A DNA stretch of 64,000 nucleotides. It comes from Aphelenchoides besseyi. Taxonomy: Eukaryota > Nematoda > Chromadorea > Rhabditida > Aphelenchoididae. Positions 24,163 through 36,347 of the stretch are shown in pieces (positions within the stretch are counted from its first letter, which is position 1; each line of letters begins with the position of its first letter). The notes beneath the pieces were generated by a model. That model was not told the DNA's origin. It ran no database searches and saw only the letters and a program-made list of their open reading frames with translations. The translations under genes and the position numbers were made by a program. The stretch covers positions 8,184,001 through 8,248,000 of the forward strand of contig JAMPIQ010000002.1 in the NCBI GenBank assembly GCA_024699855.1, read 5' to 3'.

Positions 24163-24932
24163 TTTAGAACAACGACAATAAAACACTAGAGAAAACCAAA
24201 AACAAATCTTCCTATGAGCACAAAAACTAGACGCTTCATCACGTGTTGCTTCATTTTCTGTCGAAAGTTGCTCTCAATTTGCAAGTTCTTGCGCAATCGA
24301 TAGCAAAAATTTCTGTTCAGTTTGTGTTTCTATACAAATGCAACCACAGTTTATATTGTCGCTTAATTAGTGTATTTGGAGAACAAGTTGAGAACACAGC
24401 TGAGCCGGAATCGCATTAACTCAAACTGACCAGATGGACAAGTTGAAATCAATTTGTTCGCTTTGCGCGTTGGTTTCAATTTCAAATGTTGAAGACCGAC
24501 ACTGTGGCCAATATTTCGAGTGCGTTTGGCAGGTGCTCAGTTTTGTTGTCAAGATGCCGTCGTCCTGTTTTAATGGGGATCATGTGTCAGTTGGTCGAAG
24601 CTCCGCCGTACAAGGGTTTTATTGTAATCCGAAAATACTGTTCGTCATCAACTGCAAAACTTCCAAACACGTGCTCAGACAAAGAAATCGAAATCGTTTG
24701 GCCAATCAGCCCTTTCAACGGATCAGAAGCCGACAGTTGGGCCCGATTCTGCGGGTTTTTTGCAGCTGCGCGGAAAGGGCGGAGCATCGGAGCGAACGAA
24801 CAGTCGGATTTGGGCGGAGACCGTTGGATTTGCTTTCGATGAGTTTTAGTCATTCTACTTGCCGTTAATCGTGACGATTTCGTTTGCTCTTCCCAATGTT
24901 CAATTAAGTTCCGTCTTTCAGATCACATCGAA
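24163..24932. other. Intergenic stretch with two overlapping opposite-strand open frames
   Basis: Two overlapping frames occupy 24434-24868. The plus frame 24486-24842 has no recognisable domain. The minus frame 24853-24587 starts with a real ATG, codes for 88 residues and contains GLIGQTISISLSEHVFGSF, which loosely resembles an Sm-like strand-turn pattern. Neither has a confirmed splice partner, so neither is called a gene. A TTTCAG ending at 24921 belongs to the next gene. Confidence 0.3.
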
Positions 24933-25264
24933 ATGACCACTAACGCACACGTTGACCATCGACCACAATCCTCCAAATCAAATCGTAATGCTGGTCAAGT
25001 TCGGAAGTTGAGTAAGAACGAACGAGAAAGAGCGAAAACTTTGGAGAAGTTGCGAACGATGGTTGGCTCTGAGAACTGCACTCAACTCGAGCTTATGCAG
25101 GTTAGTTTAGTCAAATCAAACTTCTAACTGTACTTTTCCAGAGAGTAATCGATTACATTTGTCACTTACGTGACAAACTCACTCAGGACGATGCGATCGA
25201 AAGCTCAGAAGGAGGATCGGAAATCGTGAGACGACTCACTTTACAGCACGCGTTCCAACATTAA
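24933..25264 (+). CDS. Small helix-loop-helix protein
   Basis: Ninety-six residues in two exons (24933-25100, 25142-25264). The second half of a helix-loop-helix is clear: LELMQRVIDYICHLRDKL matches helix 2 of the bHLH/Id class. Helix 1 (NERERAKTLEKLRTMV) keeps the ERER basic-region signature of bHLH proteins but is short, as is the loop. It may bind DNA weakly or act mainly by dimerising, like Id/extramacrochaetae proteins; the sequence alone does not decide. The intron falls within helix 2, directly before RVIDYI. TTTCAG at 24920-24921, 11 nt before the ATG, supports the start. Confidence 0.72.
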
Positions 25265-28200
25265 TGTCGATTTGATCTGAAAACGTTTCCGGTTCAACTA
25301 ACGACCCAACTTTGACCATTCGGTCTATTTAAGTAAACTTCACGGGTCTCTTCTAATTGTCATTTCGATTGACTTTGTACATTTGATTTAATTTATAAAA
25401 TTTACGATTTAACACTCTCATTTCAACTAAACGACATTTGGCAGACTGTTGGCCAGTCGAACAGCAGCAGCACTCCAAACAGCTTGTGCGGTTCGTTAGC
25501 GGACAGAGACGGGGTCTGGATTTCTGTTGGAAGATGACCCAACGACTTCTGCTCAACATCGAACTTGTGTTGCTGCGAAGACATGCGTTCAATAAATGCC
25601 GTTAACTGAGCTGTCGGTTCCTTTTGTCGACCAATAAAAAGAAGGTGCTTTTGTTTGTGCTGGGAAGGACAGAAAAAGCGGGAATACAATACGAGTTATT
25701 TCGATGTTAATATCCAAGTTTTGTGTAAGTTGTTGTTAATGGTTTCAAAAGTGAAGAACCAAAATAATATTCGCGAGCCTGAGTGAAATGTCCACCTGTC
25801 CATAGCGACATCTTTTTGAGGATTGGGCCTCATGGGTTGAAGCCCCCCATCTGTCACAAACGAGAAAAGGTGCCTGTTATGCAGCTGCTTCAAGTCTGGC
25901 CAACTCTGCGAAATCATTTTTGCTTGCGTTTCGTTGACAAACAACCGACGGCAATCAATGACTCGCGGGCGAACATTCAGCAGATGAGTTGTCGAAACAT
26001 GGAAAAGAAAGTTGTTAAATTGGTTGCGAAAAACTATTCAAACTCTCCTCGTTAGCTAATTTCAATGGGCCACAGGACATCTGTCGTTGCTTCCGAACGC
26101 AGCTGAGGCTTTTGCGCGAAGTCAACGGTCTCACTGCATTGCTTCCATAACACCTGCTTTCTGTTCGGATTTTCCTTTTCGGCTTCTTTATTTTCAATTG
26201 AAATTATTCGAAAACAGACGGTACACGGACGATTGCCAAGAATTTTCACTCACTTCGCCCACCTGGTCACCCATCTGCGGCAAATCGCGCAATGCCATTG
26301 AGAGAAGTACCAGCAGTCATTTGAGCGTTGACGAGCTGGAGAAAGCAAAGATACGTGCTCCACGTAATCAGACTTTACTTAAAATTCGTATATTCACCGT
26401 CAATGAATGTCATCGAACGGTTGTATCAACAGAAATAAACAAATTCGGGAGTATCGTTCGCGTCAGTTTGATTGACAAACTGAAACCTAACTGTTGTTTA
26501 TTTCTGGACAGCAAACGTTTTAAAAGCTGTGTTCTTTTGTTTACGCCAATCGATTGCAAGTTACGAACTTGTTTTGTTGTTGCCTTGAGTATTAAACTGG
26601 TTTGCACAAGTCAACTTTACGGTAATCACTCTACACGTTTGTTTACCTTAAAACATTTACGACAACCCCCGAAGTCATCGGTTTGCAACTGGACAGCCTT
26701 CGAGTCGGAACTTGACCAATCAGTTGAAGTTGTAAATTCGGAAAATTGTTTTCGCAAACACCCCAACAACGAGCACTTCATCGTCACTGTTCGCGCAAAC
26801 ACACTTAAGACCAACAAGGTGGTCGAAAGAAAGTTTCAAGTGCCAAATCGTCCCGGCAGGTTACAGGAAACAAAGAAGAGATTGTTGGCAAACAAACAGA
26901 AAGTTTCGAATTCGCATCCAATGGTTTTTCCGAACAGCGGGAGATTGGTTGGTTACAGTAGAGCGCTAAAACGGAAGAAAGTCCATTGCTTAACTGATTA
27001 ATAACAGAAACGGTCTTATTACATTCACTTAGAGACCATAGTGTGGTTAATTGGATTTGAATGTCGTTCAAAATTCTCGTGCAAATTGCTGTCGCGGCCT
27101 TCTCATGCGCATTAGAATTAGAAGGACGAGATTTAATCGTTGGGTTTTGTTCGAACGACAAATTGCCATTTCCCAACGACGTTCCGCTGCATCTCACGCG
27201 GTGAATCGGTTGAGTGGACGAAAATGAATAGAAAGTCGGGAATTTGAAACTTCCCATTTGACTGCACATCTTTACTGTCCACGTATTTCGAGTTAGCTAT
27301 GGCCTTGGCTTTGTCTAATTACCGCTCGTACAAAACGTTCTAATCGTGCTGACAAATTGGAGACATCTTGTGACCTTCGATTCTTTTCATTGTCGGCAAT
27401 TGACCAACAAAAGAAAGTGTCGATCATCGATGAAATCGGAGCTCAACTAAACCGCAGGTGTTAAGTCGATTCGAATTTAACAGTTTCGCTGACTTCTTTC
27501 AAAATCTATGCCATTGGCCTTGAAAACCTTTGATGTTGCGGCGCTGAGTGAACGCACCTGCAAATTTTCGAATCAGATCGAAGAGCATGGGAAAACGTTT
27601 AAGAGGCCGATAAGCGTGACGGCAATTGAGCGGCAACGATTGGGAAAATTAGGCGTCATGCTAAAACATTTTCTCATGCTCTTTACAGTCTTGACCGAGT
27701 TGCACCTGTCAACTAAGTTTGAACAAAAGTTTGAATCAAGAGCTCAAATGCAGTAAGTTCCCAGCGATTGCCCTTGACGTAATAGACGCTCGACGATCCA
27801 CAAAAGAACTTACAATTTTGTAGGTATAGAACATTCCGAGGTACTCGAATATGCAAATCAAAGAAGATCATGCAAATAGCCAAATTGAACGCACACGGTC
27901 GATCATCGCCGTTTCATTTGATCGATTGATTTTTTGCAACATTCGAGTTACTAAGACCACATTAGCAAAAAGCGATTAGTTTCCCTTGATTATGAGGTTG
28001 CATTGTGTTGCATAATCAAGCACCCGTTGATTTATTTTCATGACCAACCATTTATTGGCTTCAACTTTGTCCTGCAATCGTAAAAAGCCATCAGTCACAG
28101 TCGAAAAGTTAGCACAGGTGGTGGTTAGGCGAAAATTGGTGGTTGAAGGACTTGTGTGACTCTCGACTTTCAATTATAACACGCAGCGTACACCCTCGTG

Positions 28201-29361
28201 TAGTTCATTCATCAACTTCAGATCGCACTCCGGAACCGTCTGCGTAATTTACGATCGTCCACGCGCTTTGGTCAGGCCAACGGTCACTGTTAAGCGTCGT
28301 TTAATCAACTCTCGGCTTATCCTTGACCGTATGCTCATTACCGAACGAGTGGATCTTTTTGTTTTCCTGTGGTTTTTGAGATTTGCCGACACCGAAATTT
28401 TACGATCTCGCCACATAATTGCCGGGTTTCATGCGACACGCCAACGACAATAAACAATCGAATGGAAGGCGGCTTTCGTAGACAACAAACGTCCGTTTTT
28501 CCGCTCAATTTGGGATCTCAAATGGGTTGCGCAAAAACTCAAAATTCGGCACAAACCCACCCAACAAAGAAGACCGATCGATTCCCCGGAGATGCCCGAA
28601 GCGGCACAACAAATGAAGTCGATTTGGATCGCATGTCAAAAAACTGTCCATCGGCACTTTTGTCGTTCGTGCCATGGCATCTAAAACGACATCAAGCATC
28701 TGAATTTTCGGTTGGACAAAAAGTGTGCCCTTGACTCTACGGACAGGTCGTAGTCGTCACCTGTCGAGGCGAACGGTTACAGTAATCGATTCACGGGTGA
28801 AATCGAATCTTACAGTAAGTGTAAATGTTACGACTAACAGAACGCACCTTTTGGTTTAGTGGCCGGTCAATAGATCACTTCAAACTCAGTGGGTTCGGCC
28901 AACAAATCCGCAAACTTTGTCGAACGACAACAAGTCTCAAATTATTCGGGTCAATGAATAAGACATTGGAAACAATATGATCGCATCTTTTGGGTCGAAT
29001 GCTTAGTCAATCGCTGGATTATCCTGCGCATCGTTTCCGTTGGCTCGACGCACAAAACCTGATTCCTAATTTCTGTCGATTGTGCAACAAAATGAACACA
29101 GCGGATTAATTCGAACATCTGTGGATTAATCGAATTCCGAAACGAAATTCGAGAGACCTCCAACCGCGTACGCTCTCGACTACAAGCAGCGGGAGTTGCA
29201 GAAGCCAACTCATTAGAAAGTCAATTTGTTGCATTCGATTACAAAACCGTTCAAATGAAATTCATTTACGTCAATGTACTATTCAGCTTTACAGTAGACA
29301 ATAGCGAATAAGTTAAAATTACAATAAAAATCTTAACGCTAACAAATTGAAATGATCGTTT
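25265..29361. other. Gene-poor region with one long start-less open frame
   Basis: About 4 kb between the two HLH genes. No conserved domain was recognised on either strand. The outstanding object is an open frame on the plus strand at about 26087-27001 (304 codons), described as a separate entry. Others, such as 25423-25689 minus and 28369-28734 plus, are shorter and unsupported. Confidence 0.4.
26087..27001 (+). other. Long open reading frame without an internal start codon
   Basis: This frame runs 304 codons before TAA at about 26999. At about 40% GC a stop-free run of this length is very unlikely by chance. It has no in-frame ATG until about 20 residues from the end, so if translated it must be an exon of a larger transcript. 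The product would be basic, rich in Lys, Arg, Asn and Ser, with scattered Cys, and shows no domain, signal peptide or repeat that I recognise. No upstream exon was identified. It could be a lineage-specific exon, a decayed gene or a non-coding run. Confidence 0.3.
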
Positions 29362-29836
29362 TTAATTACGCTTCGACTGTTGTCTGCACCGGTTTCTGAA
29401 TACCGACGGTTGTGATCGATACGTCGCGTTGCAGACGTTTACTGAGAGATCGGGAACCGGAAGGTTTTGAAGAACATCTGACGAGAACAAGTTAGTTACG
29501 TTGAAGAGCTTGTGGCACCTACCTGCAGACATCTGTCCGCTTTGTACACGCGACACGAGAGTTGATGTCAAAATGTTGATGTATTGAGTTACGTTGTGAA
29601 TCAAAACCATGGGATCGATTCGCGGATTAGCTGTACGCATCATTGGAGGAAGCATTTCGGCTAAGCGTTTCATTTCTCGAGTCTCTTCGGCGGTCAATCG
29701 ATTATTCGATGTTGATCGTTTGGATCGACCTAAAAACAAGTTGACTACTCGATCTTCTAATTTAGAACTCACGAGTTCGTGGTCGTGGCTTCGTGGTGAA
29801 CGTGGTCTTCGGTTTCGTCGATTTGCTTTTGGCCAT
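29362..29836 (-). CDS. Small helix-loop-helix protein, Id-like
   Basis: One hundred and twenty-eight residues in three exons (29836-29773, 29729-29523, 29477-29362). A Lys/Arg/Thr-rich N-terminus (KPRPRTRRSKRS) precedes an HLH domain: helix 1 ETREMKRLAEMLPPMM, loop RTANPRID, helix 2 PMVLIHNVTQYINILTSTLV. Helix 1 is not preceded by the ER.R DNA-contacting pattern, so this may be a dominant-negative HLH of the Id type. The C-terminal 40 residues, with VPDLSVNVCN, are not recognised. TTTTAG at 29843-29842 is 5 nt before the ATG. This gene and the HLH gene at 24933 are the nearest confident genes to each other, and point toward each other. Confidence 0.65.
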
Positions 29837-32800
29837 TTTTGCTAAAATCGAAAGTAGTGATGGAAAGAGACCAACGCGACCGATTCACAATCCGGTTGTT
29901 GGAACGAAAGAGCACGATCATGAATGTGCGCATGAGACACACGAATAGCATTTGCGATTCAAAACCTTTTGGGTTCTCAAGGCGCCACGACGCGAATCGA
30001 TTTGAAAAGTTCGAATTGAAAAGAAGAATTGACTTGCAGACATCGAAACCACAAATCGAAGTGACAGTTGAATGGAAACTAAAAAACGAACAACTTGAAA
30101 CGAAGAATCCGATTTTTGGCCACGAGACCAAAATGGCAGCGCTCTCTGCGCCGAACTCCGAAATTCTTTTGCGCGTTTGTCTCGACTGCGCACGCTCCTT
30201 CAGATCGCTCCGTTTCTCCGCCCATTGCCACGTTGTTCCCGCAAAATTTGGTACTCCGCCTTGGCGGCATGAGCAGATGGTCCACCAAATTACATACTAC
30301 AAACCCGTGGGAAAAACTCGAACCTTTCGCCTCGGGCACTAGACTCAGAAATGACCGTTGGCTTCGGAGGTTTCATGTACATTAGCAGGCTAGGAACGAG
30401 AAATGCGCAAAGATGACTTCTGAACACGCCAAAAACAGTTCGATTACAATGCTAAGTGTGCGAGGGTCAGTACGAGAAAACTGAGATAAGATATGCTTTT
30501 CAGTTCTTACGTATCAATGCCACCGCATAACCGGTGGAGTCGGCGAAAATGAGGATCGTACTGCACGCTGAATCAATTCAAATTTGAAATCTTTTATTGA
30601 GCAATCAGTCCAACAAACAACACAATTTGAACTTCGGAAGCAAATGAACTTATGTTCAAACTTCCGAACAACTTTCTGCTGCGAATTTAACGTTAGGATC
30701 GGAGGTTCTGGGTTTTAAGCGGCTGTTTACAAAACGCGCGTTGTGTCCAGCTGTCTCGGGATCACTGGTGCATCGTCTTGTTGCTCCACATGGCCGTTGG
30801 GTTCCCAACTGTTTCGTCCAACGGAACCTGCGGTTCAGTTTAGGAGCGTTAGTTGACATTTGCCCCACACATGCCCACCATTCTCGAGCTTTCCGGCTTT
30901 TAATTTCAATGTGCCAACAAATGGAATAAGTTCGTGATGATTATTTTGGCATTTTCTGGCAACTTAAAATCATTTCCTTCACATCAAAAAAGGACTAATT
31001 GTGCAATCTTTTCGAAGTCAACGATGTTTTCGTTACATGACAGTGAGTATCAAATTGTGGGTAACAGAATGGCCGCATGTGTAAAAGAACACACACGTCA
31101 ACCATATGGTTATCCTACAGTGAATCTACGTCTAATCAACAGCGCATTTTGATCATTAGACAATTGGCGTCTGCACTTCTTCAGTCAAACATATTCGAAT
31201 GGTGTTCAGAAAATGTTGAAAAAGGGAGAGCAAATTGATTGCAAACAAACTCTTACAAGTCGACTTTTTCTACATACGTTTTTTATTTGTTCCGGAAATC
31301 CAATGGCTCAGCACCGTCATTTCCGCTCGCAAACTGTCGAACAGGTGGGAAATCTTTGAGTCAAAAATCCCAAGTTCTCCCTCTGTTTCCGAGTTTACAC
31401 TAAGAGAAAGAAACGGATACAAATCGAAAAAGAACTACTTGGTTGTGCTCATGCGATTTCCGCACTTCACGTTTCTGCAAAGGTCGCGCCGGAATGGAAG
31501 TCCCATTGAAGTGGAGATCGGCAAACTTTTTTCTGTTCATCGTGCTAATTACGGCGGTGACATCAAACGCGCATGTGCAGCGGAAGTAGATGACCAAAAA
31601 CGCGGTCCAACTTTTCACACAATCGAAAGATCAGCAGGAGATCAAAACGACCCAAATTCAAGGGTCGGGTACAAAATCGATCATAATACTCGACGAGCCA
31701 TGACCTCCAAAACTTATGAGTTGGAATAGTGATCTTTCTTAATGAGCAAATTGCTCGTCTTCTAAACGACCTTGACGTTCGATTAGGCGCACCAACAACT
31801 TTGACCGTCAAGTTTTACGTTCCTGGCGAACCAAAATGAAGGCTCACGAATTTGCATAAATTTACAAGGCTGACGACAGAATCGTGCGAAGTGTTTGAAC
31901 AGTTTCGTTTCCCACGCTCATTAATTCTAGTGAGGAAAGAAGGTCATACAAAGGTGCTTGCAAATACAATTCTGGAGCTTTTAAACCCTCCGCGACTCAT
32001 AAATCATTGGTCAACGTTTTGGTTTAGAAAGATTGCAATCTTCTTGGTGAGAAGGAATATTGGTTAAATAAGAAAGAATTGATCACAGGAATCAAAAATC
32101 AGCAGTTAATTTTAGAAACATCGCCATTCTTTCATGGACTCTGTGGTATTGAAAAGAGATCGGTGAGTAAATGGCCGGGCCACGACTTTAAGTTTCGGGA
32201 GATGATCTTCTTAAGTCGGCGGCAGATCAAAAGCGGAAATAAACAAACCACAGCACCTGATGCCTCTTTTGGTGTTGGAATCCGATCGGCTGCATTCAAT
32301 GTTTGCCCGGTCGTGCGGTATCTCGAATATCAAACGCGCGACAATAAGAAGTGGCAAACCCACCATATTAACAAATTCACTCCACAGTAATAACCACCTC
32401 ACGAACAAAAGACATCGCTTTTTCCTTGGGGCTTCTACGCATCTTCTCGTTCGATCGTACTGTTTGATTTTGCCGAACTAATCGAAAGATTGCAATCTTA
32501 TGTTTCAGGTAAACAGAAATGACAGTCGATTGGCAGCCGAAAGAAATTTTGAGTGAAAAATTGACGTGCGCAAGTAGCTGTTCGATTAGTTTCTTTTCAT
32601 CTGATCGCCGACAAGAAATCTTCAAGTCCGTGAGTATGTTGGGGAAAACGTTTGGTAAACAGCAATGCAAAATTCCCGCAGTCCAAGTCCAACAGGTGTC
32701 GTTGAAGGTCTACTCTCGATCGGCCATGTTCTTTCGTCAACACCGCCGATTTAGCGATCTGGCCGTGGCGGTTGGTTTTTCGTTCTCTAATCTCGACACC

Positions 32801-34199
32801 AAACACACCTGGAGTGGCATTCTTGCGCACAAAAAGATCAAGGATTACTGTAGATTAGAGGACCTAACAGAACAATTCCCTCGACCTATTGACTGCATGG
32901 TCAAATTAAAGAGCGGATGTTGGAAATTGGAGACCACGAGTGGCCTTCGCGATTGTACGGTAAGTGAGTGCGCGAAATTGACGGCATTCGATAGCATTCA
33001 ACCGCAAATTTACGACGTTGGATGTCAATGTCGTGACACTAAGCAATCAATTACCGTTCGAGCAAATTGACTTGTCGAGAAACTTTGGCAAAAGACAGGA
33101 AACTTTGTTCTCTTGGGATCGTCGTTTTATGCCATTCGATCAAACAAACGATAAAACGAAGCCGCTTTGACCATTAAAATCGTTTTGTTTCATGCAAACA
33201 ATCTCGCAAGATCGCGACCTCTTGCTGTTCCTTTTGACCGTTTTGTCGGCATCTAAAAATACCAAGGACCGGCGTTTTACGAGCAAAATTACGTTGCGCA
33301 ATTGGTTGGAAACAAAAACCGTTGAAGGCTGTTGGAATGTCCACAACAACACGCTAATTAGACCGATCGGTTTGTCTCTTCGTTCTCGCCGCAACGATCG
33401 AGAGCCAAAAAAGCGATGGCCCTTGAACTGACGTCGATGTGCACTACAGATAATTAGTTGTGCCAACAACTCGGTAAGACAAACATGACTGGAAACTAAA
33501 AACTGAAGGTGACCACAGGCTAAATGACCAAAGGTGTTCGGATGCGCAGGTTTGAACGACAATTAGCGACGGATTACTCAGAGATATTTGGGTTGTTTTG
33601 CTTAAACACAAATTTGTCAAACGATTAAAAGAAGAGTAACTGGTGGTATGAAATGCATGATCGACAACTTTCGGTCCGCCATCTGCTCAAATTGCCGTAG
33701 AGCGTGGGAAATCGGATTGCTGCTATCGGAATGCTCTTTGATGATAAGAACTTAGCCATCTTTGTTCTCACAAGGTTTGTAGATCAACAACCGTGTTCGC
33801 AAATTATTGCCAACTGGTAAGAGCTGGAGTTAATTCTCGTCAAATTTGACCGAGATCCAGCACCTGCCTCTTGTCCAATCATCTTATTACGCAATTCATC
33901 CCTATAGCTGTGAAAGCTTCTTGACTTCGTGTCCTCGTGCTGAAAAAACAATCGGAATGCGTTCGAGGTTCGTGCGTTTGACTCAATTTAACGGCAATAA
34001 TTGGGGACAGAGATTATCCAACAGCTGCGCGCAAATCTCGACTTTATGACGCAGAACAAAACAATCTTTTGATTCAACAGGCCACTCCATTAAGCACTCA
34101 ACAAACTGAACGTGTTTCATTCCTGTAACGATCAAGAGTCTCATAAAAAAAATCCTTGCTTGGAGTTCAATGTACACAAAAAGAAGTAAAATTTAATTT
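29837..34199. other. Gene-poor region, no gene recognised
   Basis: About 4.4 kb without a recognised protein. The longest plausible frame is 32519-33070 on the plus strand (183 codons, with ATG at 32519), Cys- and Ser-containing but with no domain, splice partner or acceptor near its start. Other frames (31235-31729 plus, 33140-33562 minus) are similar. The first few hundred bases probably contain the promoter of the 29836 HLH gene. Confidence 0.4.
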
Positions 34200-35597
34200 T
34201 CAAAAAATTGCATCAATGAGTTCACCGTCAAAAGTGGAATTCTGAGAATCGTTCACAGTTTTGGTTAATTTGCCGCAATGTTGCAAAAGTTCTTCGTTTT
34301 CCAAACTTTCATCTTCCAACTCATCGATTCGACTTACTGAAAACAAACAAGATCATCAGAACGTGAATCTCAAACGCACGACTACTGGACTCATCAGCGC
34401 TATTCGTAGCGTCTTCTTTACATGAATTTGTTCGACCAAAACGTCGGTTGTATTGTTGAGCTCGATATTGACGTCGGAATCGCTGGTCCTTATCTCTGCA
34501 ATATTAACTGGAATAACTAAACCGCTGGACTGCTTACCTGTTCGGCAACACAAACTCATCGCCCACCGACTGAGCGGCCATCATACTACTGCGACGCCGA
34601 CTCATACAAATTGGTTTCGGAATGAACATTCGTTTCGACGGGGTGAACACCCGATCAGTGGTAAAGCGAATACTATCGTCCAATCCAAAGTTGAAAAGTG
34701 CTTCTTCCAAGAACTTAAACTCATCAGTTATAACGAGATTTTTATCATTGCCACCAACCTCATCTTCATCAATCGAATTCTGCAGTTGATCGTTTGTCTC
34801 ATTCTCAACAAAATGTTGTTTGCACAGCAGTTCTTGAACTGCATCCTCGAACTCCTCGCGTTTCAATGTTCCCTTCGTCGGCATCTTGCCACTAACCATT
34901 AGGCGTTTGATTCTGTTTAGCAGATCGGTCGATTGGCTGCTTTTGTCCTGATTGAAGAGGATCACAGTCTTTAAACCCATCAGTTTGGCTTGTGCTTTGA
35001 CTTCTTCGACCGTCCAATCAACTGGCAAAATCTCGACCAAACGGTTCCAATCCTCTTCTTCAATTGGATTGTATAGACTAAATCCCATCTGAACAGTTCA
35101 ATCTATTTACGTGTTCAAACATCAACTAACTTTCAAATCTGCTTTTTCCTTCTCTCCCCATCGTTTCTTCTTAGGTTTTGGTGTCGCGAAAATTGCCGGT
35201 TGAGTTTTAACGGTTTCTGTTCGTTTAGTTGTTGAAGGCTGACGACGGATCGGAGTTTTCCTGATTGTCACATTTACCATTAACTGCGGGTTGTTGACGG
35301 GAGATGGCGTCTTCTCGTCTGATTCTCGGCGCTTTCGTGCGGCAGAACGAGTCAGAATCGGGGATCGTCGTACTTTCCGCTGAGTTAGTTTTGGAGTAGA
35401 GAGTTTGCTCGCATTATCTAAACAAGAATACAAGAAATTATCGAAGTAAAACGATACCTTTGTTGGTGAGTGAAATGTTCTGAGATGATTGCCGTTTTAG
35501 TTCCGGTTCACTCTAGAACGAGAAGGTGGAAGTAAAGGCACAAACAGCCAACCTTTTTGCCTTTAATTTCCTCCAGGAACTCGAATGTTTCATTCAT
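34200..35597 (-). CDS. M18BP1/KNL-2-like SANT-domain protein (short form)
   Basis: About 394 residues in six exons (35597-35553, 35512-35458, 35417-35131, 35088-34538, 34495-34386, 34336-34200). M18BP1/KNL-2 directs CENP-A loading at centromeres. The match is to the C-terminal half: a SANT/Myb-like helix set (KKRWGEKEKADLKMG, EEDWNRLVEILP, TVEEVKAQAKLMG) followed by KGTLKREEFEDAVQELL, which aligns with the GTLKR block of human M18BP1, then an acidic linker and a basic SRRRSS patch. The N-terminus is basic and Ser/Thr-Pro-rich. The SANTA domain that precedes SANT in the family is absent. A CTGTTCAG acceptor 16 nt before the ATG argues that the model starts here. Identification is moderate because only about 90 residues carry the family signal. 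Confidence 0.6.
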
Positions 35598-36347
35598 GAC
35601 GTCAATTTGGAAGCTGAACAGCGAACCAGAAAACCATAAAAATAAGTGAAAGACTTTGACAGCAGCAGTCAAAAATATGCAAAAACTGTAAACTGAATGT
35701 TTTGTACACAGAAACCTACGAGTTAACGATCCAAAATGTCGAAATAACACGAAGAGCAACTCGAAATCCAACGCCAATTCTTGGCGGCATTGTAGTCGAC
35801 AGAAGACCAACGATATCGATTTCTCGTTGAATTGTCGATTTTCTTTCGGGTTTCTACCGATCATTTTTTGTTCTTCTGCTTGGTCTTCAAATCACGCTTT
35901 TTTCTTCTAACTGATGAGGAGCTGACAGAAAGCGTTTTCAATGCTATTCGCTTAGCAATGAAGCTCAGCTAAGATAAACGAAACCTACAGTCGAATGTGT
36001 TGACCGAAATTAGTGCTAAATGGATTCCAACTCGGGGCTTAGTTTTCATTGACTAATCAAAACGAAGATAAGGCAAATTTATTTAACTGAACAAAAAGTG
36101 CACAGGTTCAGAAATCGAAAAGTACGTAAACGCCCGTGAACCGGACAATATAAACGATAAGTAAAAGAAGGGTATTTGATGTGAATTGTGAATCAAAAGT
36201 TAAGTGGACTCAGTTATTTTTTACCTGATACTCAGTGGTGTTACCTGCAAAGTTGAGAAAGATATTCGTTTGACTAACAAATCTTAAAAGAGAAGCGAGT
36301 GAACAGAAGTTACATGAGATCAGTGGGAAAAGAGTTTGATACGTGAG
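35598..36347. other. Intergenic spacer
   Basis: Between the 3' end of rabenosyn and the 5' end of the M18BP1-like gene, both on the minus strand. No SANTA-like or other coding segment was found on the minus strand here, although it was searched as a possible upstream exon. Confidence 0.45.

Noticed and set aside
24486..24842. 118-codon plus-strand ORF before the HLH gene
   Set aside because: No domain or splice support; it overlaps an equally open minus frame.
32519..33070. 183-codon plus-strand ORF with ATG
   Set aside because: No domain, no acceptor near the start and no splice partner; similar chance frames occur elsewhere in the gene-poor block.
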